DNA from: Branchiostoma belcheri
Taxonomy: Eukaryota > Chordata > Leptocardii > Amphioxiformes > Branchiostomatidae
Length of the DNA: 64,000 bases
NCBI RefSeq assembly: GCF_001625305.1
Contig: NW_017803998.1
Location: 429,063-493,062 of the forward strand
Reading direction: 5' to 3'
The notes beneath the pieces were generated by a model. That model made no database searches and was not told the origin of the DNA. It saw only the letters and a program-made list of their open reading frames with translations. Position numbers and translations under genes: made by a program. How positions within the stretch are numbered: the first letter of the stretch is position 1; each line of letters begins with the position of its first letter. Shown in pieces: positions 1 to 11,807 of this stretch.

Positions 1-340
1 ACGCTCAATATCCATTACCTCAATGTATATCCAGGATTACCTGAAAAGCTGGCCGAATGACCCGAGATTTAATTTCTGGTTAAATAAATAAAGTGAAAGT
101 ACCACAGTTGCAAATCTGTCACGTAACGAAGTGCCTGCTGCCTTTCAGCCAACCCCTATTCATGTAGATGAAAAAAACACAAACAAAAGATGAATCGTCT
201 TCAGAAATGGCCAGTGATGTGTTTACATGATCAGACAGGCTGGATCAGTTTCGAGCCGATATTCGATCTCTTAAAGTGGGAGATTTATCACATAGTGAAG
301 TGCTAGCTGCCGTACAGCCAAACACTATGTACATTGTAAA
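1..340 (+). pseudogene. 3' tail remnant of an upstream LRR-receptor paralogue
   Basis: This is the distal cytoplasmic-tail sequence of a receptor whose body lies left of the window. It aligns with 7634..7970 downstream of the second LRR gene, sharing the segment around 131..170 (encoding PAAFQPTP in the better copy) and the end around 270..335 (SHSEVLAAVQPNTMYI in the better copy). Relative to that copy it has an extra A in the AAAAAAACAC run near 170 and a rearranged stretch near 215..245, so no long frame survives. I read it as a degraded tail exon or read-through tail, not an independent gene. Confidence 0.55.
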
Positions 341-689
341 AAATCACCAAAGAACCCAACATTGTAACATCACACAACTTCAGATGTATATCTTAATTAC
401 AATTTATTATGAAAATGTAGTCAACTAGTATTGGGTTGTGGGCACTCTCAGCTCAAACCCGAGACTGTTGTCTGCCAAGGAACAAGATGAATATTCTAAG
501 CTACTTGAAGAATCACAGACTTCAATCTCAACCCTATATGTCACTTTTATGCGAAAATCTCATTGCAAAAGTTGTGTCTGGAACGTTTGAGTGAGAGCCT
601 TTTATTGTGTAATTCGTTACAATTGTACACGAGTACAGATGTTATATTTAAGTATCCATACTGTGCAGGAACAGTCATTGTAACAGATA

Positions 690-1790
690 GAGTTCTTACT
701 ATTATCAAGGACCCACAAATAACAGGGAAAGAGTGTTTTGGTGTTCTATGTTAAGTATACAATGTATTTTTATGGACGAGCTAAGTCTGAAACTCAAATA
801 GCGGAGCAATGCATTGTACAAAACCTTTTAAATGCATCAGTACTGAATTTTTTAGAAGGAATGTGGTTTTGGCCCAGTAACATCTGCTTTAGTTCTTTTT
901 TACCTTGAACTTGTAGTATTGTAACAATTGTGATTACAACTACATTTTAACATTGATGATAACAGGACTGTATTCTGCAAATTTGACCTTTAATAGATGT
1001 TCCAACTTTACTGATTGCCCTATCAAGAACAGGGAAAGAGTTTTTCATTATTCTGTGTAAAATATTCAATATATAATCATGAAATATTTTAGTCTGGGAA
1101 CTCTTGTAACAGAGCAATGTACTACATGAAGTATAAAGATCATCAATGCTGAGTATTTTATTTCAAAATGAAAGTAATTTTGCACCAGTAATATCAGCTT
1201 TAGTTTTTTTTTTTTTATATTTTGAATCTTAAGTATTGTATCAGTTGTGGTAATAACTATTCCAGAATCTTTTTTATTATGGATGATGTCACAGTTGTAT
1301 TTTGCAAAGTTTAACTTTTTTAATAGTTGTTCCAGCTTAAATGACCAGCAAGAAAGAAAGAGTGTTTTGTCATTCTGTGTCAAGTATACAGTGTACAATT
1401 AAGGACGATTTAAGTCAGGAACTCTAGTAGCAGAGCAATGTACTGCAGAAAGTATAAAGATTCAAAGTTTCATTTTAAAGGCATCAATTCTGACTCTGCT
1501 TAAAAAGTTTTTTTTTTCATTTTGAAGCTGTTGTATTGTAACAATTATGGTAATAACTATTTCAGAATGTTAAACTTTTTACTATTGATGGTGTGACGGT
1601 TGTATTTTGCAATGTTTAACTTGAATACTTGTTCCAACTTTGATTCTATGACTGATTGCCCTACCAAGAACAGGGGAAGAGTGGCTTGTTGTTCTGTGTA
1701 AAGTATACAATGTATAATCATGGACGATCTAAGTTTGGAACTCTAGTAGGAGAAGTATTGTAGAAAGTCTAAACTATTGGTGTCATCTCA
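690..1790 (+). repeat. Four tandem ~320-bp units (copy A)
   Basis: The phrase AAGAACAGGGAAAGAGTG-TTTTG, followed by TTCTGTGT-AAGTATACAATGTAT, then GGACGATCTAAGTCTGGAACTC and GCAGAGCAATGTACTG, recurs starting near 710, 1020, 1345 and 1665. Units are about 320 bp and diverged by substitutions and small indels. The same four-unit ladder recurs in copy B near 8345, 8655, 8985 and 9295, so the amplification predates the gene duplication. Confidence 0.75.
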
Positions 1791-2657
1791 AGAGGCATCA
1801 ACACTGATGATTTTGGGGGTTGTTGTTCTTCTATTAAAATGTTGGAATTAGACGTAGTAAGACACCATGGGCTGTATCACTGTTATTATCCATAGAACTG
1901 TGATCTGTTCTTAGCCCGTAAGGGCATAAATATGATAATGGCCATTCGTTGATTCATGTTATTCATTAATAAATACAGCAGAACTCTGCATATTCTTGTT
2001 TATGATTCCCTCAGTGAAACGTAACTCCCAGAGCCCCTGCAAATATAGATTTAAACAAAACCAGAACTTCTTCAGCCAATAGTTTTAATCTAAAACCATA
2101 CTTGCATTCGGACTGCCCCCTTCTCTCAGGAAAAGATTGTTAAGATATCTAATGATGCGTGCATTAAAAATATGCATTTCCAAATCAGTCTGTTGTACAT
2201 GTCGAAGGTAGATGAAAATGTAACCATTTTCAATTTTTTCTCACAGACTACCACATAGAAAACTAATCTATTTAAGCATTCTAGAGTTATCTTGGTGAAC
2301 GGAAAGACAAACACACATATAGTCTCATCCAAGATTTAAAAAAAAAATTCTTTTAAGAATTTGAAATGCTTCTGTCTGGCGCAAATCAAATCTTACAAAA
2401 TCTGATATTAGTATGTTTTTCTAAGGTTTCATGCTGGTATGACGAAAACAAGTGAATATGCAACATGAGACCGGCAGCATGATTTGAATTTTCATCATAA
2501 ATAATATTCAAATAGCCAGCTTCAGACAATTAACTCAACCATTTTCGTAAGACCGATCCTGGGTTGTTTGTCACACTACATTGCGGATCAGCTATATGCA
2601 GAAGGAGGCTGACACACCCTACAAGAACAACAGCAACCTGTGCCCGAGTTCCTGTCC

Positions 2658-5010
2658 AGAAAGTGACAACTAAAGCTATTCTGACCAACGTAAAAGGTAT
2701 GTATCTGCGGGAGGAGAAATGATTATGGTAAAATGCCCTGTAGGCAGTTTGCCACTGGCCCACGCCCATAGGTTAGGCTGGCAATCAGATTTTAATTCTC
2801 CATGTGGCGGTAAATGATAACGTTATTTTTGACTGACGAAAATTATTGATAGCTGTCAGAAAAAGTCTTAAAATATGAAAATTTCCATCTCAGTATCTGC
2901 TTAGGAAAAGAAAGGTAAGTTCTAAGAAAGGCAAGAGTGGTGTTGCGCCATAATACTTTTATATGGTGACGTGTATTATTGGTAAAAATTCCACTAGATC
3001 TAGGAACTTCAAATAAACCATGCAACCTCAGCAAGCCGCAGTCTGTTTAACCTTTTTAAGGCTTGATGTTATTTGTTTAACTTTATTTGCACTTGCATAT
3101 AAAAACAAAACAATACAGAAAGTAAATATGATAATCGAACGAAACAGATTATAGAATAATTAACCTATACAGAATGTATGTGCCTGAGGCGGAAAAAGCC
3201 TTATTTATCATTAAAATAGAAATAAAACAGCCATCATGCCAGCTTCTGGCAACTTCGTTCTTTATCATAATAGCTGGTCAGGCAACATAGAATATTAAGA
3301 AAAATTCTTTCGTAGAAAAATTGTGTTTTTCACTCACTCGTGATGCTTGTATGAATATAGATATCCATACAGGCAGGAGTAATGGATATATTACTGAGTT
3401 GTTACTGATACTCGCTGCCATAAATATCTGCTATGTTGCCTGTCAACAGGTCAGTACCATTATTGCCAGCAGGGGTGCTGATATTATTGTTACTGAACAC
3501 CAATTACTAAGCTAGCAACAGGTAGTGAATGTTTTGCCTTCCTGTGTTAAGTATGGACAATCTAAGTGTAAAAACCCTCTAGCAGAGCACAATTTCCATG
3601 CTTTAATGCAGAAACTTTCCAATATACAAGTTACCAATCCGATACATTTTAAAAGTAGCGGCTTGGTAATACGTAACTGGTGACGAAAACAAGTAAATAT
3701 GCATCTCTGGACCTGCATCATCATTAGAATTTTTATCGTAATCATAGATATTGATGATATTCAAATAGCCAGCTTGAGACAATTAACTCGACCAATTTTG
3801 TAAGACCGATCCTGGGTTGTTTGTCACACGCCATTGCAGATCAGCTACAGAAGGAGGCTGACACACCCTGCAAGAACAACAACAACCTGTGTCCGAGTCT
3901 CTGTCAAAAAAGTATCAACTGAAGCTATTCTGACCAACTTGAAAGGTATGTGTCTGCAAGTGGATAAACAGTTATGGTAAAATGCCCTGTAGGCAGTTTG
4001 CCACTGGCCCACGCCCATAGGTAAGGCTGGCAATCAGATTTTGATTCTCTAAGGAGATATGACGGGGGAAGGTTTGCTGTTTTTACTGAAGACAATCAGA
4101 TAGATAGCTGTCAAAAAAGTCAGGACGTCAGAAAATGTTATTTGTAACAGAGGTAACAGGGGCGCTGCGCCATCATTGTTTTATTTATATTGTTTTATTC
4201 ATATTTATATTCATATTGTATTTTAGTGACGTGGCACTACTGGCAAAATTTGCGCTGAAATCAGGAACTACAGATAAACCATCATGACTTTGCTAAGACA
4301 AAGTCTGTTTAAACTGATTTAAAGGCTTGATGTTACAACTATTTTGCTATGACAAGGCTTTCCAAAATGAACACGGAAACACAGATTATTTCACTAGATT
4401 ATCCAGGAGTTTTTCTGAAATTGCATTATTCAGTAAAGTGCACGTACCTAAGGAACACAGTCCTACAATGGCTAATTTTTCATGATATTTCAGAAATGGA
4501 AGTAAAGTATACAATATTTTTTGTCTTCTGTTGGTTTGTTCCTTGTCTGGGAGGTCAAAACAGGGCCACAAGAAGAACACGATATCCATATTCAAGCAGC
4601 AAGTCTCAGACAATTAACAGGCACATACCATAACAACTGGAAACAGGGGCCCCGCCGGGTAGTTTACGGGGCTGTTTTCTGTATTTTCGGGCGGGGCTGT
4701 CAGACTTTTTAATGTGACGGGGATGCGGATTTTTCATTACCGGGAGTTATCATCAACACGGGTCCAAGCGACAAATCTAAAATACGCTGTGCTCTAATGA
4801 TGATATATGTATATATATATATAAATTATATGGATATCCTTGCAGCGATTCGAACCCAGAACCTTCAGATTCTAAGTCAACAACCCAAAGCCTAACCTCA
4901 AAGGCATCTTGCTACCTTCTCAATCCTACATATATACTTAACAGAAAACAAGGGGCAAAACGAAGTCACAATGGACACCTAGAGATGTTCTAAAATCATT
5001 GACTTTTTAA
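2658..5010. other. Non-coding spacer upstream of the LRR gene
   Basis: Apart from the partial flank copy and a (TA)n stretch near 4806..4826, no gene is supported here. Small open frames lack recognisable domains and codon bias. A short GC-rich patch near 4645..4770 could be an upstream exon or promoter but nothing confirms it. A tRNA-type B-box in reverse orientation (GATTCGAACCC, near 4848) marks a SINE fragment. Confidence 0.5.
3510..4045 (+). repeat. Third, partial copy of the LRR gene 3' flank
   Basis: Around 3524..3600 there is a degraded ~320-bp unit (GTGTTAAGTATGGACAATCTAAG, CTCTAGCAGAGCA). Around 3765..4035 the sequence matches 2505..2790 closely (AAGACCGATCCTGGGTTGTTTG and GAAGGAGGCTGACACACCCT). 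It suggests an older, mostly eroded duplicate between copy A and the surviving LRR gene. Confidence 0.7.
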
Positions 5011-5221
5011 GGCCACTCCAACGTGATTTTTTGTTCTATGACTTTTTAGAGGAATTTATGATTTACCAAGTGGGCAAAACAAAGTCATGCAAGGACAATT
5101 GGAGTCTAACAAAATTTTTCTCTTGTACAAACCAAGAGTTTAACCTGGGACCTTATGTTTATATTCAAGTTATCATTTTTTTTCTTTAAAATTCGAGGTC
5201 CAACATAAAGTTGGAGTGGCC
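5011..5221. mobile_element. Foldback MITE directly upstream of the LRR start codon
   Basis: The 211-bp segment begins GGCCACTCCAAC and ends GTTGGAGTGGCC, an inverted terminal repeat. It is flanked by TAA on the left and TTA on the right, the TWA triplet favoured by PIF/Harbinger elements, although here the two flanks are not identical. It ends 41 bp before the LRR start codon, so it may lie in the 5' UTR or core promoter. Confidence 0.6.
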
Positions 5222-5262
5222 TTACTGAGGAGCTTTCCGTTCTGTTCAGGTGGCAGGACACC

Positions 5263-7560
5263 ATGGACAGAAAGCTGCGACACGTGCTGATTTTCCTTCT
5301 CATCATCCTGAAGGAGCCCAACATGCCAGAAGCTGGCTGCTACTGTAGACCATCATGGTGCAATTGCCGCAAAGAAGATCTCACCAGCATCCCTCAGAAC
5401 CTCCCAACATCCATCTCTGAGATAATGTTAACGCGTAACCGTATTAAAACTGTAAACAAGTCTGAGCTATTACCGTATAAAAAATTGTCTAAGTTGCACC
5501 TGGATTACAACCAGATAACTACCATCCCTTCTGGTACACTTGCTTATCTGTCCCAGCTACAATATTTATCCTTTTATAACAACCAGATAACTAACATCCA
5601 TCCTGGTGCATTTACCAATCTACCCAAGCTACAAGAGTTGCTCCTGGAATGCAACCAGATAACTACCATCCCTCCTGGTACATTTGTAAATATGCTCCAG
5701 CTACAACGGTTGTGGCTGAGAAACAACCAGATAACTGCCATCTCTTCTGGTGCATTTTCTAATCTGCCCAAGCTAGAAAAAATGCCCCTGTCCCGCAACC
5801 AGATAGCTACCATCCCTTCTGGTGCAATTGCAAATCTGCCCAAGCTACAAGAGTTGTACATGACCCACAACCAGGTAAAATACATCCCTTCTGGTACATT
5901 TGCAAATCTGACACAGCTACAAGTGTTGTTCTTGTTAAGAAACCAGATAACTACCATCTCTTTGGTACATTTGTAAATCTGCCCAAGCTACAAAATTGTC
6001 GCTGAACCACAACCAGATAACTACCATCGAGTCTGGTGCATTTGCAAATCTGACACAGCTACAAACGTTGGCCCTGGACCAAAACCAGATAACTACCATC
6101 CCTTCTGGTACATTTGCAAATCTGCCCAAGCTACAGCGTTTGGGCCTGTCCTACAACCAGATAACTACCATCAATTCTGGTGCATTTGAAAATCTGCCAC
6201 TTTTAAATGGTTTGGGACTTCGCAACAACAAGATGACGGCCATTCCCCTGTCAGTCTTCTGCTTCTTGCCTTCTACTATCAAAATAGAGCTTGGCAGGAA
6301 CCCCTGGCAGTGTGACTGTAAGATGGCCCCCTTCAAGCTAATCCATGAATTTAAGAACCAGATAATTTGTGCCCAACCCGCCAAACTTCAGGGACAGAAG
6401 CTTGCGCATGTCGACCCTAAAGAATTGATATGTAAAGAGCCAACCATATCACCACTAACTGTTCATAGCAGTTCAGCTGCAGTGTCCACATCTTCAGTTG
6501 GTAACACAGAAAGCAATACTAGCCCATCAGTCTTTAAAGCCACTGCTGGCTCAACAGCAAATCCTGCAGAAAAAACAAGTAAATCAGGAGCAACACTAAC
6601 TTTGCCCGTTGCAATCACTTCAGAGATGCCAGAATCTGCTCCCAGTTCCCCTCAGCTAACCACATCAAAACGAATAGCAGATATCCATTTAATATCATAC
6701 AACTCTCACTATCACTGGTACTTCAAGTTCAATGCTGCCCCAATGTCAGATCATGTCGGCAAAACAAGAGCAACACTAACTTCGCCCCTTGCAATCACTT
6801 CGGAGAAACCAGAATTTGCTCCCAATTTCCCCCTACTTGTTCCCATTGGCTCTAGCTGTGGTTCAGTTGCTAGCACTATTCTGATTGGGACCTTCTTGGT
6901 CGTAATTTGGTACAAGAAGAGGATCAGACATCTCCATTAAGGCTGAATCCCAATGTTGTTGGGGGCAACACAAACACATCAGCGTCTCTAATGGCCAGTG
7001 GTGATAATCACCAGTATGAAGAGATAGATAAACCCCGTGTTAAGACAGGGCAGGGTCAGTCTCAGGCCAACACTGCATCCAACACAAACACAATAGTTAC
7101 TGTATTGGCCAGTGGTCATGATCAGACAGGGCAGGGTCAGTCTCAGACCGTGACTGAATCATTGGATGTGAGAAATCTATCTTATTGTACAGGGCCGACT
7201 GCCTCACAGCAGAATTCTGTATATAAAGTTGTGACCCAGTCTCAGACCATCACAAACACAATAGCTACTGTAATGGCCAGTGGAGATGTTCAGACAGGGC
7301 AGGGTCAGTATCAGGCCATCACTGAATCCCTCGATGCCAGAAATTTATCTTATGGCACAGTACCGACTGCCTCACAGCTAAATTCTGTGTACAAAACAGC
7401 TACTGTAATGACCAGCGGTCAGGATCAGACAGGTCAGGGTCAGTATGAATCCAACACAAGCACCACAGCTACTGAAATGACCAGTGATCATTATTACCAG
7501 TATGAAGATATTGAAAACAATCTTCTAAAGACAGGACAAGGCCAGTCTCAGATTCACTGA
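5263..7560 (+). pseudogene. LRR transmembrane receptor gene with frameshifts
   Basis: The ATG at 5263 opens a signal peptide (hydrophobic VLIFLLIIL, then Cys). An N-terminal cysteine cap follows (CYC..C.C), then about ten 24-residue LRRs built on NQITTIPSGTFANLPKLQ. The C-terminal cap starts NPWQCDCKMA near 6300 and includes later cysteines near 6370 and 6430. Next come a Ser/Thr-rich stalk with an internal repeat (TLTLPVAITSE / TLTSPLAITSE), a hydrophobic TM helix near 6836..6912 with a basic stop-transfer (YKKR), and a repetitive tail (TGQGQSQ, TATVMASG). The frame breaks by one missing base near 5960, one near 5993 and one near 6910..6935, and by two near 7550. The stalk around 6690..6740 is more Ser/Thr-rich in an alternative frame, hinting at a further compensated shift. 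The family comprises single-exon innate pattern-recognition-type surface receptors in amphioxus. Decay is the simplest reading; assembly errors remain possible. Confidence 0.8.
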
Positions 7561-7964
7561 ATCCAACACAAACACCACAGCTACTGTAATGGCAAGTGTC
7601 ATAATAATATAGGGCAGGGCCAATCTCAGGCTAACGTTCAATATCCATTAGCTCAATGTATATCCAGGATTACCTGAAAAGCTGGCCGAATGACCCGAGA
7701 TTTAATTTCTGGTTAAATAAATAAAGTGAAAGTCCCACAATTGCAAATCTGTCACGTAACGAAGTGCCTGCTGCCTTTCAGCCAACCCCTATGCATGTAG
7801 ATGAAAATACACAAACAAAAGATGAATCGTCTTCAGAAATAACCAATAAACATGATCAGACAATGCAGGATCAGTTTCGAGCCGATATTCGATCTCTTAA
7901 AGTGGGAGATTTATCACATAGTGAAGTGCTAGCTGCCGTACAGCCAAACACTATGTACATTTAA
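7561..7964 (+). pseudogene. Distal cytoplasmic-tail remnant of the LRR receptor
   Basis: Tail-type sequence continues past the last open frame: tail words like SNTNTTATVMAS and GQGQSQAN can be read at 7561..7640 with frame changes. An open stretch at about 7723..7964 encodes NLSRNEVPAAFQ, resembling the earlier tail unit NLSYGTVPTASQ, and ends NTMYI-stop. An in-frame TAA at 7722 separates the pieces. It is probably the original C-terminus before frameshifts truncated the protein. Confidence 0.5.
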
Positions 7965-10150
7965 AAATCATCAAAGAACCCAACATTGTGACATCACACA
8001 ACTTCAGATGTATAACTTAATTACAATTTATTATGAAAATGTAGTCCACTAGTATTGGGTTGTGGGCACTCTCAGCTCAAACCCGAGACTGTTGTCTGCC
8101 AAGGACAAGATGAATATTCTAAGCTACTTGAAGAATCACAGACTTCAATCTTAACCCTATATGACACTTTTATGCGAAAATCTCATTGCAAAAGTTGTTT
8201 CTGGAACGTTTGAGTGAGAGCCTTTTATTGTGTAATATTTCGTTGCATTTGTAAACGAGTACAGATGTTATATTTAACAATCCATACTGTGCAGGAACAG
8301 TCATTGTAACAGTTACAGTTCTTACTATAATCAAGGACCTACCAAGAACAGGAAAAGAGTGTTTTGTCATTTAGTGTTAAGTATACAATGTATTTTATGG
8401 ACAATCTAAGTCTGAAACTCTAGTAGCAGAGCAATGCACTGTACAAAACATTTTAAATGTATTAATACTGAATTTTAGAAGGAATGTGGTTTTTGGCCCA
8501 GTAACATCTGCTCTAGTTTTTGTTTTACTTTGAAGTTGTAGTATTTTAACTATTGTGATTACAACTACCTTTTTAACATTGATGATGTCACGACTGTATT
8601 TTGCAAAGTTGAACTTTAATAGATGTTCCAACTTTACTGATTGCCCTACCAAGAACAGGGAAAGAGTTTTTCGTTATTCTGTGAAAAAATATTCAATGTA
8701 TAATCATGAAATATTTTAGTCCGGAACTCTTGTAACAGAGCAATGTACTACATAAAGTATAAATATCATCAATGCTAAGTATTCTGTTTTAAAATGAAAG
8801 TAATTTTGCACCAGTAATTTCAGCTTTAGTTTTTTTTTATATTTTGAATCTTAAGTATTGTATCAATTGTGGTAATAACTATTTCAGAATCTGTAGCTTT
8901 TTATTATTGATGATGTCACAGTTGTATTTTGCAATCTTGAACGTTTTTTAATAGTTGTTCTAAAAACTTAAATGACCAACAGGAATGAAAGAGAGTTTTG
9001 TCATTCTGTGCCAAGTATACAGTGTACAATTATGGACGATTTAAGTCAGGAACTCTAGTAGCAGAGCAATGTACTGCAGAAAGTATAAAGATGTAAATTT
9101 TCATTTTAAAGGCATCAATTCTGACTCTGCTTAAAAAAGTTGTTTTCATTTTGAAGTTGTTGTATTGTTACAATTGTGGTAATAACTATTTCAGAATGTT
9201 GAACTTTTTACTATTGATGGTGTGATGGTTGTATTTTCAATGTTTAACTCGAATACTTGTTCCAACTTTGATTCTATGATTGATTGCCCTACCAAGAACA
9301 GGGAAAGAGTGTTTTGTTGTTCTGTGTTAAGTATACAATGTATAATTATGGACGGCCTAAGTCTGGAACTCTAATAGCAAAGTATTGTAGAAAGTCTAAA
9401 CTATTGGTGTCATCTCAAGAGGCATCAGCAAGGATGATTTTTAGGGTTATTGTACTTATATTATAATTGTTGGAATCTCATGTAGTAAGACACCATGAGC
9501 TGTACCACTGTTATTATCCATAGAACTCAATCACTATGACATGTACTTAGCCTGTAAGTGTAAGGGCATAAATATAATAATTGTCATTCGTTGATTCATG
9601 TTATTCATTAATAAATACAGCAGAACTTTGCATATTCTTGTTTGTGATTCCTTCAGTGACTCTCCCAGAGACCCTGCGAATTCAGCTGCAGTGCCATGGA
9701 AAACCGCCAGGTAGACGAAAATGTAACCATTTTCAATTTTTTCTCACAGAATACCACATAGAAAACTAATCCATTTAATTCTAGATTTATCTTATAGCTA
9801 AACAGACAGACAAACACAAATACAGTCTCATCCAAGATAAAAAAAGTCATTTAAGAATTTGAAATGCTACTGTCTGACGCAATCAAATCTTTGAAAATCT
9901 GATATTAGTATGTTTTTCTAAGGTTTCATGCTGGTATGACGAAAACAAGTGAATATGCAACATGAGACGGGCAGCATGATTTGAACTTTCGTCATAACTG
10001 TTATTCAAATAGCCAGCTTCAGACAATTAACTCAACCATTTTCGTAAGACCGATCCTGGGTTGTTTGTGACACTACATTGCGGATCAGCTACAGAAGGAG
10101 GCTGACACACCCTACAAGAACAACAGCAACCTGTGCCCGAGTTCCTGTCC
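7634..10150 (+). repeat. Tandem-duplicated LRR gene 3' flank, copy B
   Basis: Collinear with 1..2657, including the tail remnant, the four ~320-bp units (near 8345, 8655, 8985, 9295), the AATAAA near 9610 and the motif GACCGATCCTGGGTTGTTTG near 10050. Homology stops at 10150, which marks the right boundary of the duplication. No protein gene is seen from 7965 to 10150. Confidence 0.85.
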
Positions 10151-10380
10151 TACTCCATATAGAAGTATCATGTCTGAAGGTACTTATTTACAGTTAACAG
10201 TGGGAACAGGTAGGTTTCAGTGATCTCCGGTCCTCTACATCATGTATGACGTAGAAGAACTCTGCCTTAAAACAGGTAGATTGTAGGGTGGATACATCGG
10301 ACACACATATAGAGGTATCATGTCTCAAGGTACATATTTCCTGTTAACAGTGGGAAGAGGTAGGTTTCGGTCGAGAAGTG
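10151..10380 (+). repeat. Direct repeat pair of ~65 bp
   Basis: The segment at about 10154..10217 (ATATAGAAGTATCATGTCTG..GTTAACAGTGGGAACAGGTAGGTTTCAG) recurs at about 10309..10372 with a few changes. The pair sits directly at the right edge of the LRR duplication. Confidence 0.6.
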
Positions 10381-10830
10381 GTGAGAATGCCCGTCTCCTC
10401 GGGCAGAAGATGCAGAAATGGTCGAAACGACACGATGTACAAGCACACTCGTTCCTCGTGTGAGATCAGAGTTTCCGAGATCAGAGTTTCCGAGCTGTAT
10501 ACGTGCTGGCCCCATCCCGGGGAGGTTGCCGGCAGCCAGCCCGGCGCCCCGTGAGCTCCAGGACCGGGCTGACGGCTTGGGTACACGCTCATAGCCCCCG
10601 TATCTTCTCCAGGTCCGCCACAACCATACTCAACTCAACTACTCGCAACTGTTCCTCCAGGAGTGTTGCAGACTGGACACCCAGTCCGACCAGCTAGGCG
10701 TCGACCGCGGCCTGCAACGGTTTGACCTTTCGTAGTTGGTCCAGGATAAAACACCGGCGGCCCCGAGCCGAGTGTGCTGATTGACAGGCAAAGATGTAAC
10801 CGCAAAAGGTCAACCCGCGCGACCATTTTC
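10380..10830. other. CpG-rich block with a possible broken coiled-coil coding fragment
   Basis: GC and CpG content rise sharply compared with flanks. On the - strand, 10790 down to 10589, a frame reads as heptad-like sequence (ILDQLRKVKPLQAAVDA, in-frame stop, then LLEEQLRVVELSMVVADLEKIRGL, stop). I do not recognise the family; it resembles a coiled-coil segment of a gene or retroelement ORF1. Overlapping longer frames in this block are Pro/Gly/Arg-rich and look like GC artefacts. Confidence 0.3.
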
Positions 10831-11807
10831 ATACTCTAAGGGGTGTCCGAGACATGAAATACAAAATATTCTTACGCCCCAAAACACATATACAATAAAA
10901 ACAAAAAAAACGTGCACCATCTATAGCCCATTAGAAGAACATACACCGAGTCCCGTCTGCCCCAACGCGAGATACAACTGCGATAATATTTCCTTTCTCG
11001 ATACTTTAGACTGGAAAATTTAGACTTTGCAGTAGCTGCGAAAAATCTAATTATACGACTCGCCATACCAAAACATCCCCGGACGTTTGATTGACAGTTA
11101 CTTCCTGAAGGTGTACCTTATGCTGACCTTAAACACCTGGTAGGTCCCCTGGGCTTTGTAACGCAAAATAAACTTGCCTCGTGGCGAAAACCAAATAGTA
11201 TACCAGTTCTAACCAGTTTGACACATTTTCCGTCATCCCAATTTGTTAGATTGATGTAGACGCGACCATCGTCTGGAGCATATCTCAGTACAACAGATTT
11301 TAAGAATCTTGATGTTGGAGGCAGATTTGAATATATCTTTACATGTAGTGGTTCTCACAACACAAAAAGGTAGATATATAAAGAATTGCTTTGTTATTAG
11401 AAAAAAATACAGAAACTTGTGATTAGCCCACTCGATTGTAACACTTTAACAAATACTTGTGCTAGATACCCGTGTGCCGTATTGTTTGAGTAATTAAAAT
11501 GTGTTAGGTTTTATTTGACATTAGGTGCTATTCAACACATTTTATGTATGTAGTTTGCCGTACATTATACCATGTGAAATTGTCGTGCAATAAATGTTTT
11601 CCTATGTCATCGGAGAATTGTGAAATATGCCCTCCGATCACTGACGGAACCGTGGTTTAGAGTAGGTGGAGAGCAAAGTCGAACGAGCTAGCTGTTCTGT
11701 GTCCAGGGTCTGTGTCAGGCTACTGTTTGGCTGCGCCAGCCGAATGTTCTAAAATATATCAAATATTTGGGTTTGGACGAAAGGTTCGACCATGGTTGAA
11801 AGGTGTT

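Larger units (their letters stand above)
1..2657 (+). repeat. Tandem-duplicated LRR gene 3' flank, copy A
   Basis: The block is nearly collinear with 7634..10150 (copy B), starting at the same words (ACG-TCAATATCCATTA) and diverging abruptly after GAGTTCCTGTCC. The offset is about 7.6 kb, the size of one gene plus flank, so this is a tandem gene duplication. It holds the tail remnant, four ~320-bp tandem units and a terminal part that recurs a third time at 3770..4040. An AATAAA hexamer near 1968 is conserved in copy B near 9610. No protein gene is seen between 340 and 2657. Confidence 0.85.

Noticed and set aside
5574..5957. 127-codon - strand open frame over the LRRs
   Set aside because: Antisense of the repeated LRR units; the + strand frame carries signal peptide, caps and LRR consensus.
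10318..10623. 101-codon open frame on the - strand, Gly/Arg/Pro-rich
   Set aside because: Base composition effect of the CpG-rich block; no domain signal and overlapping frames look similar.
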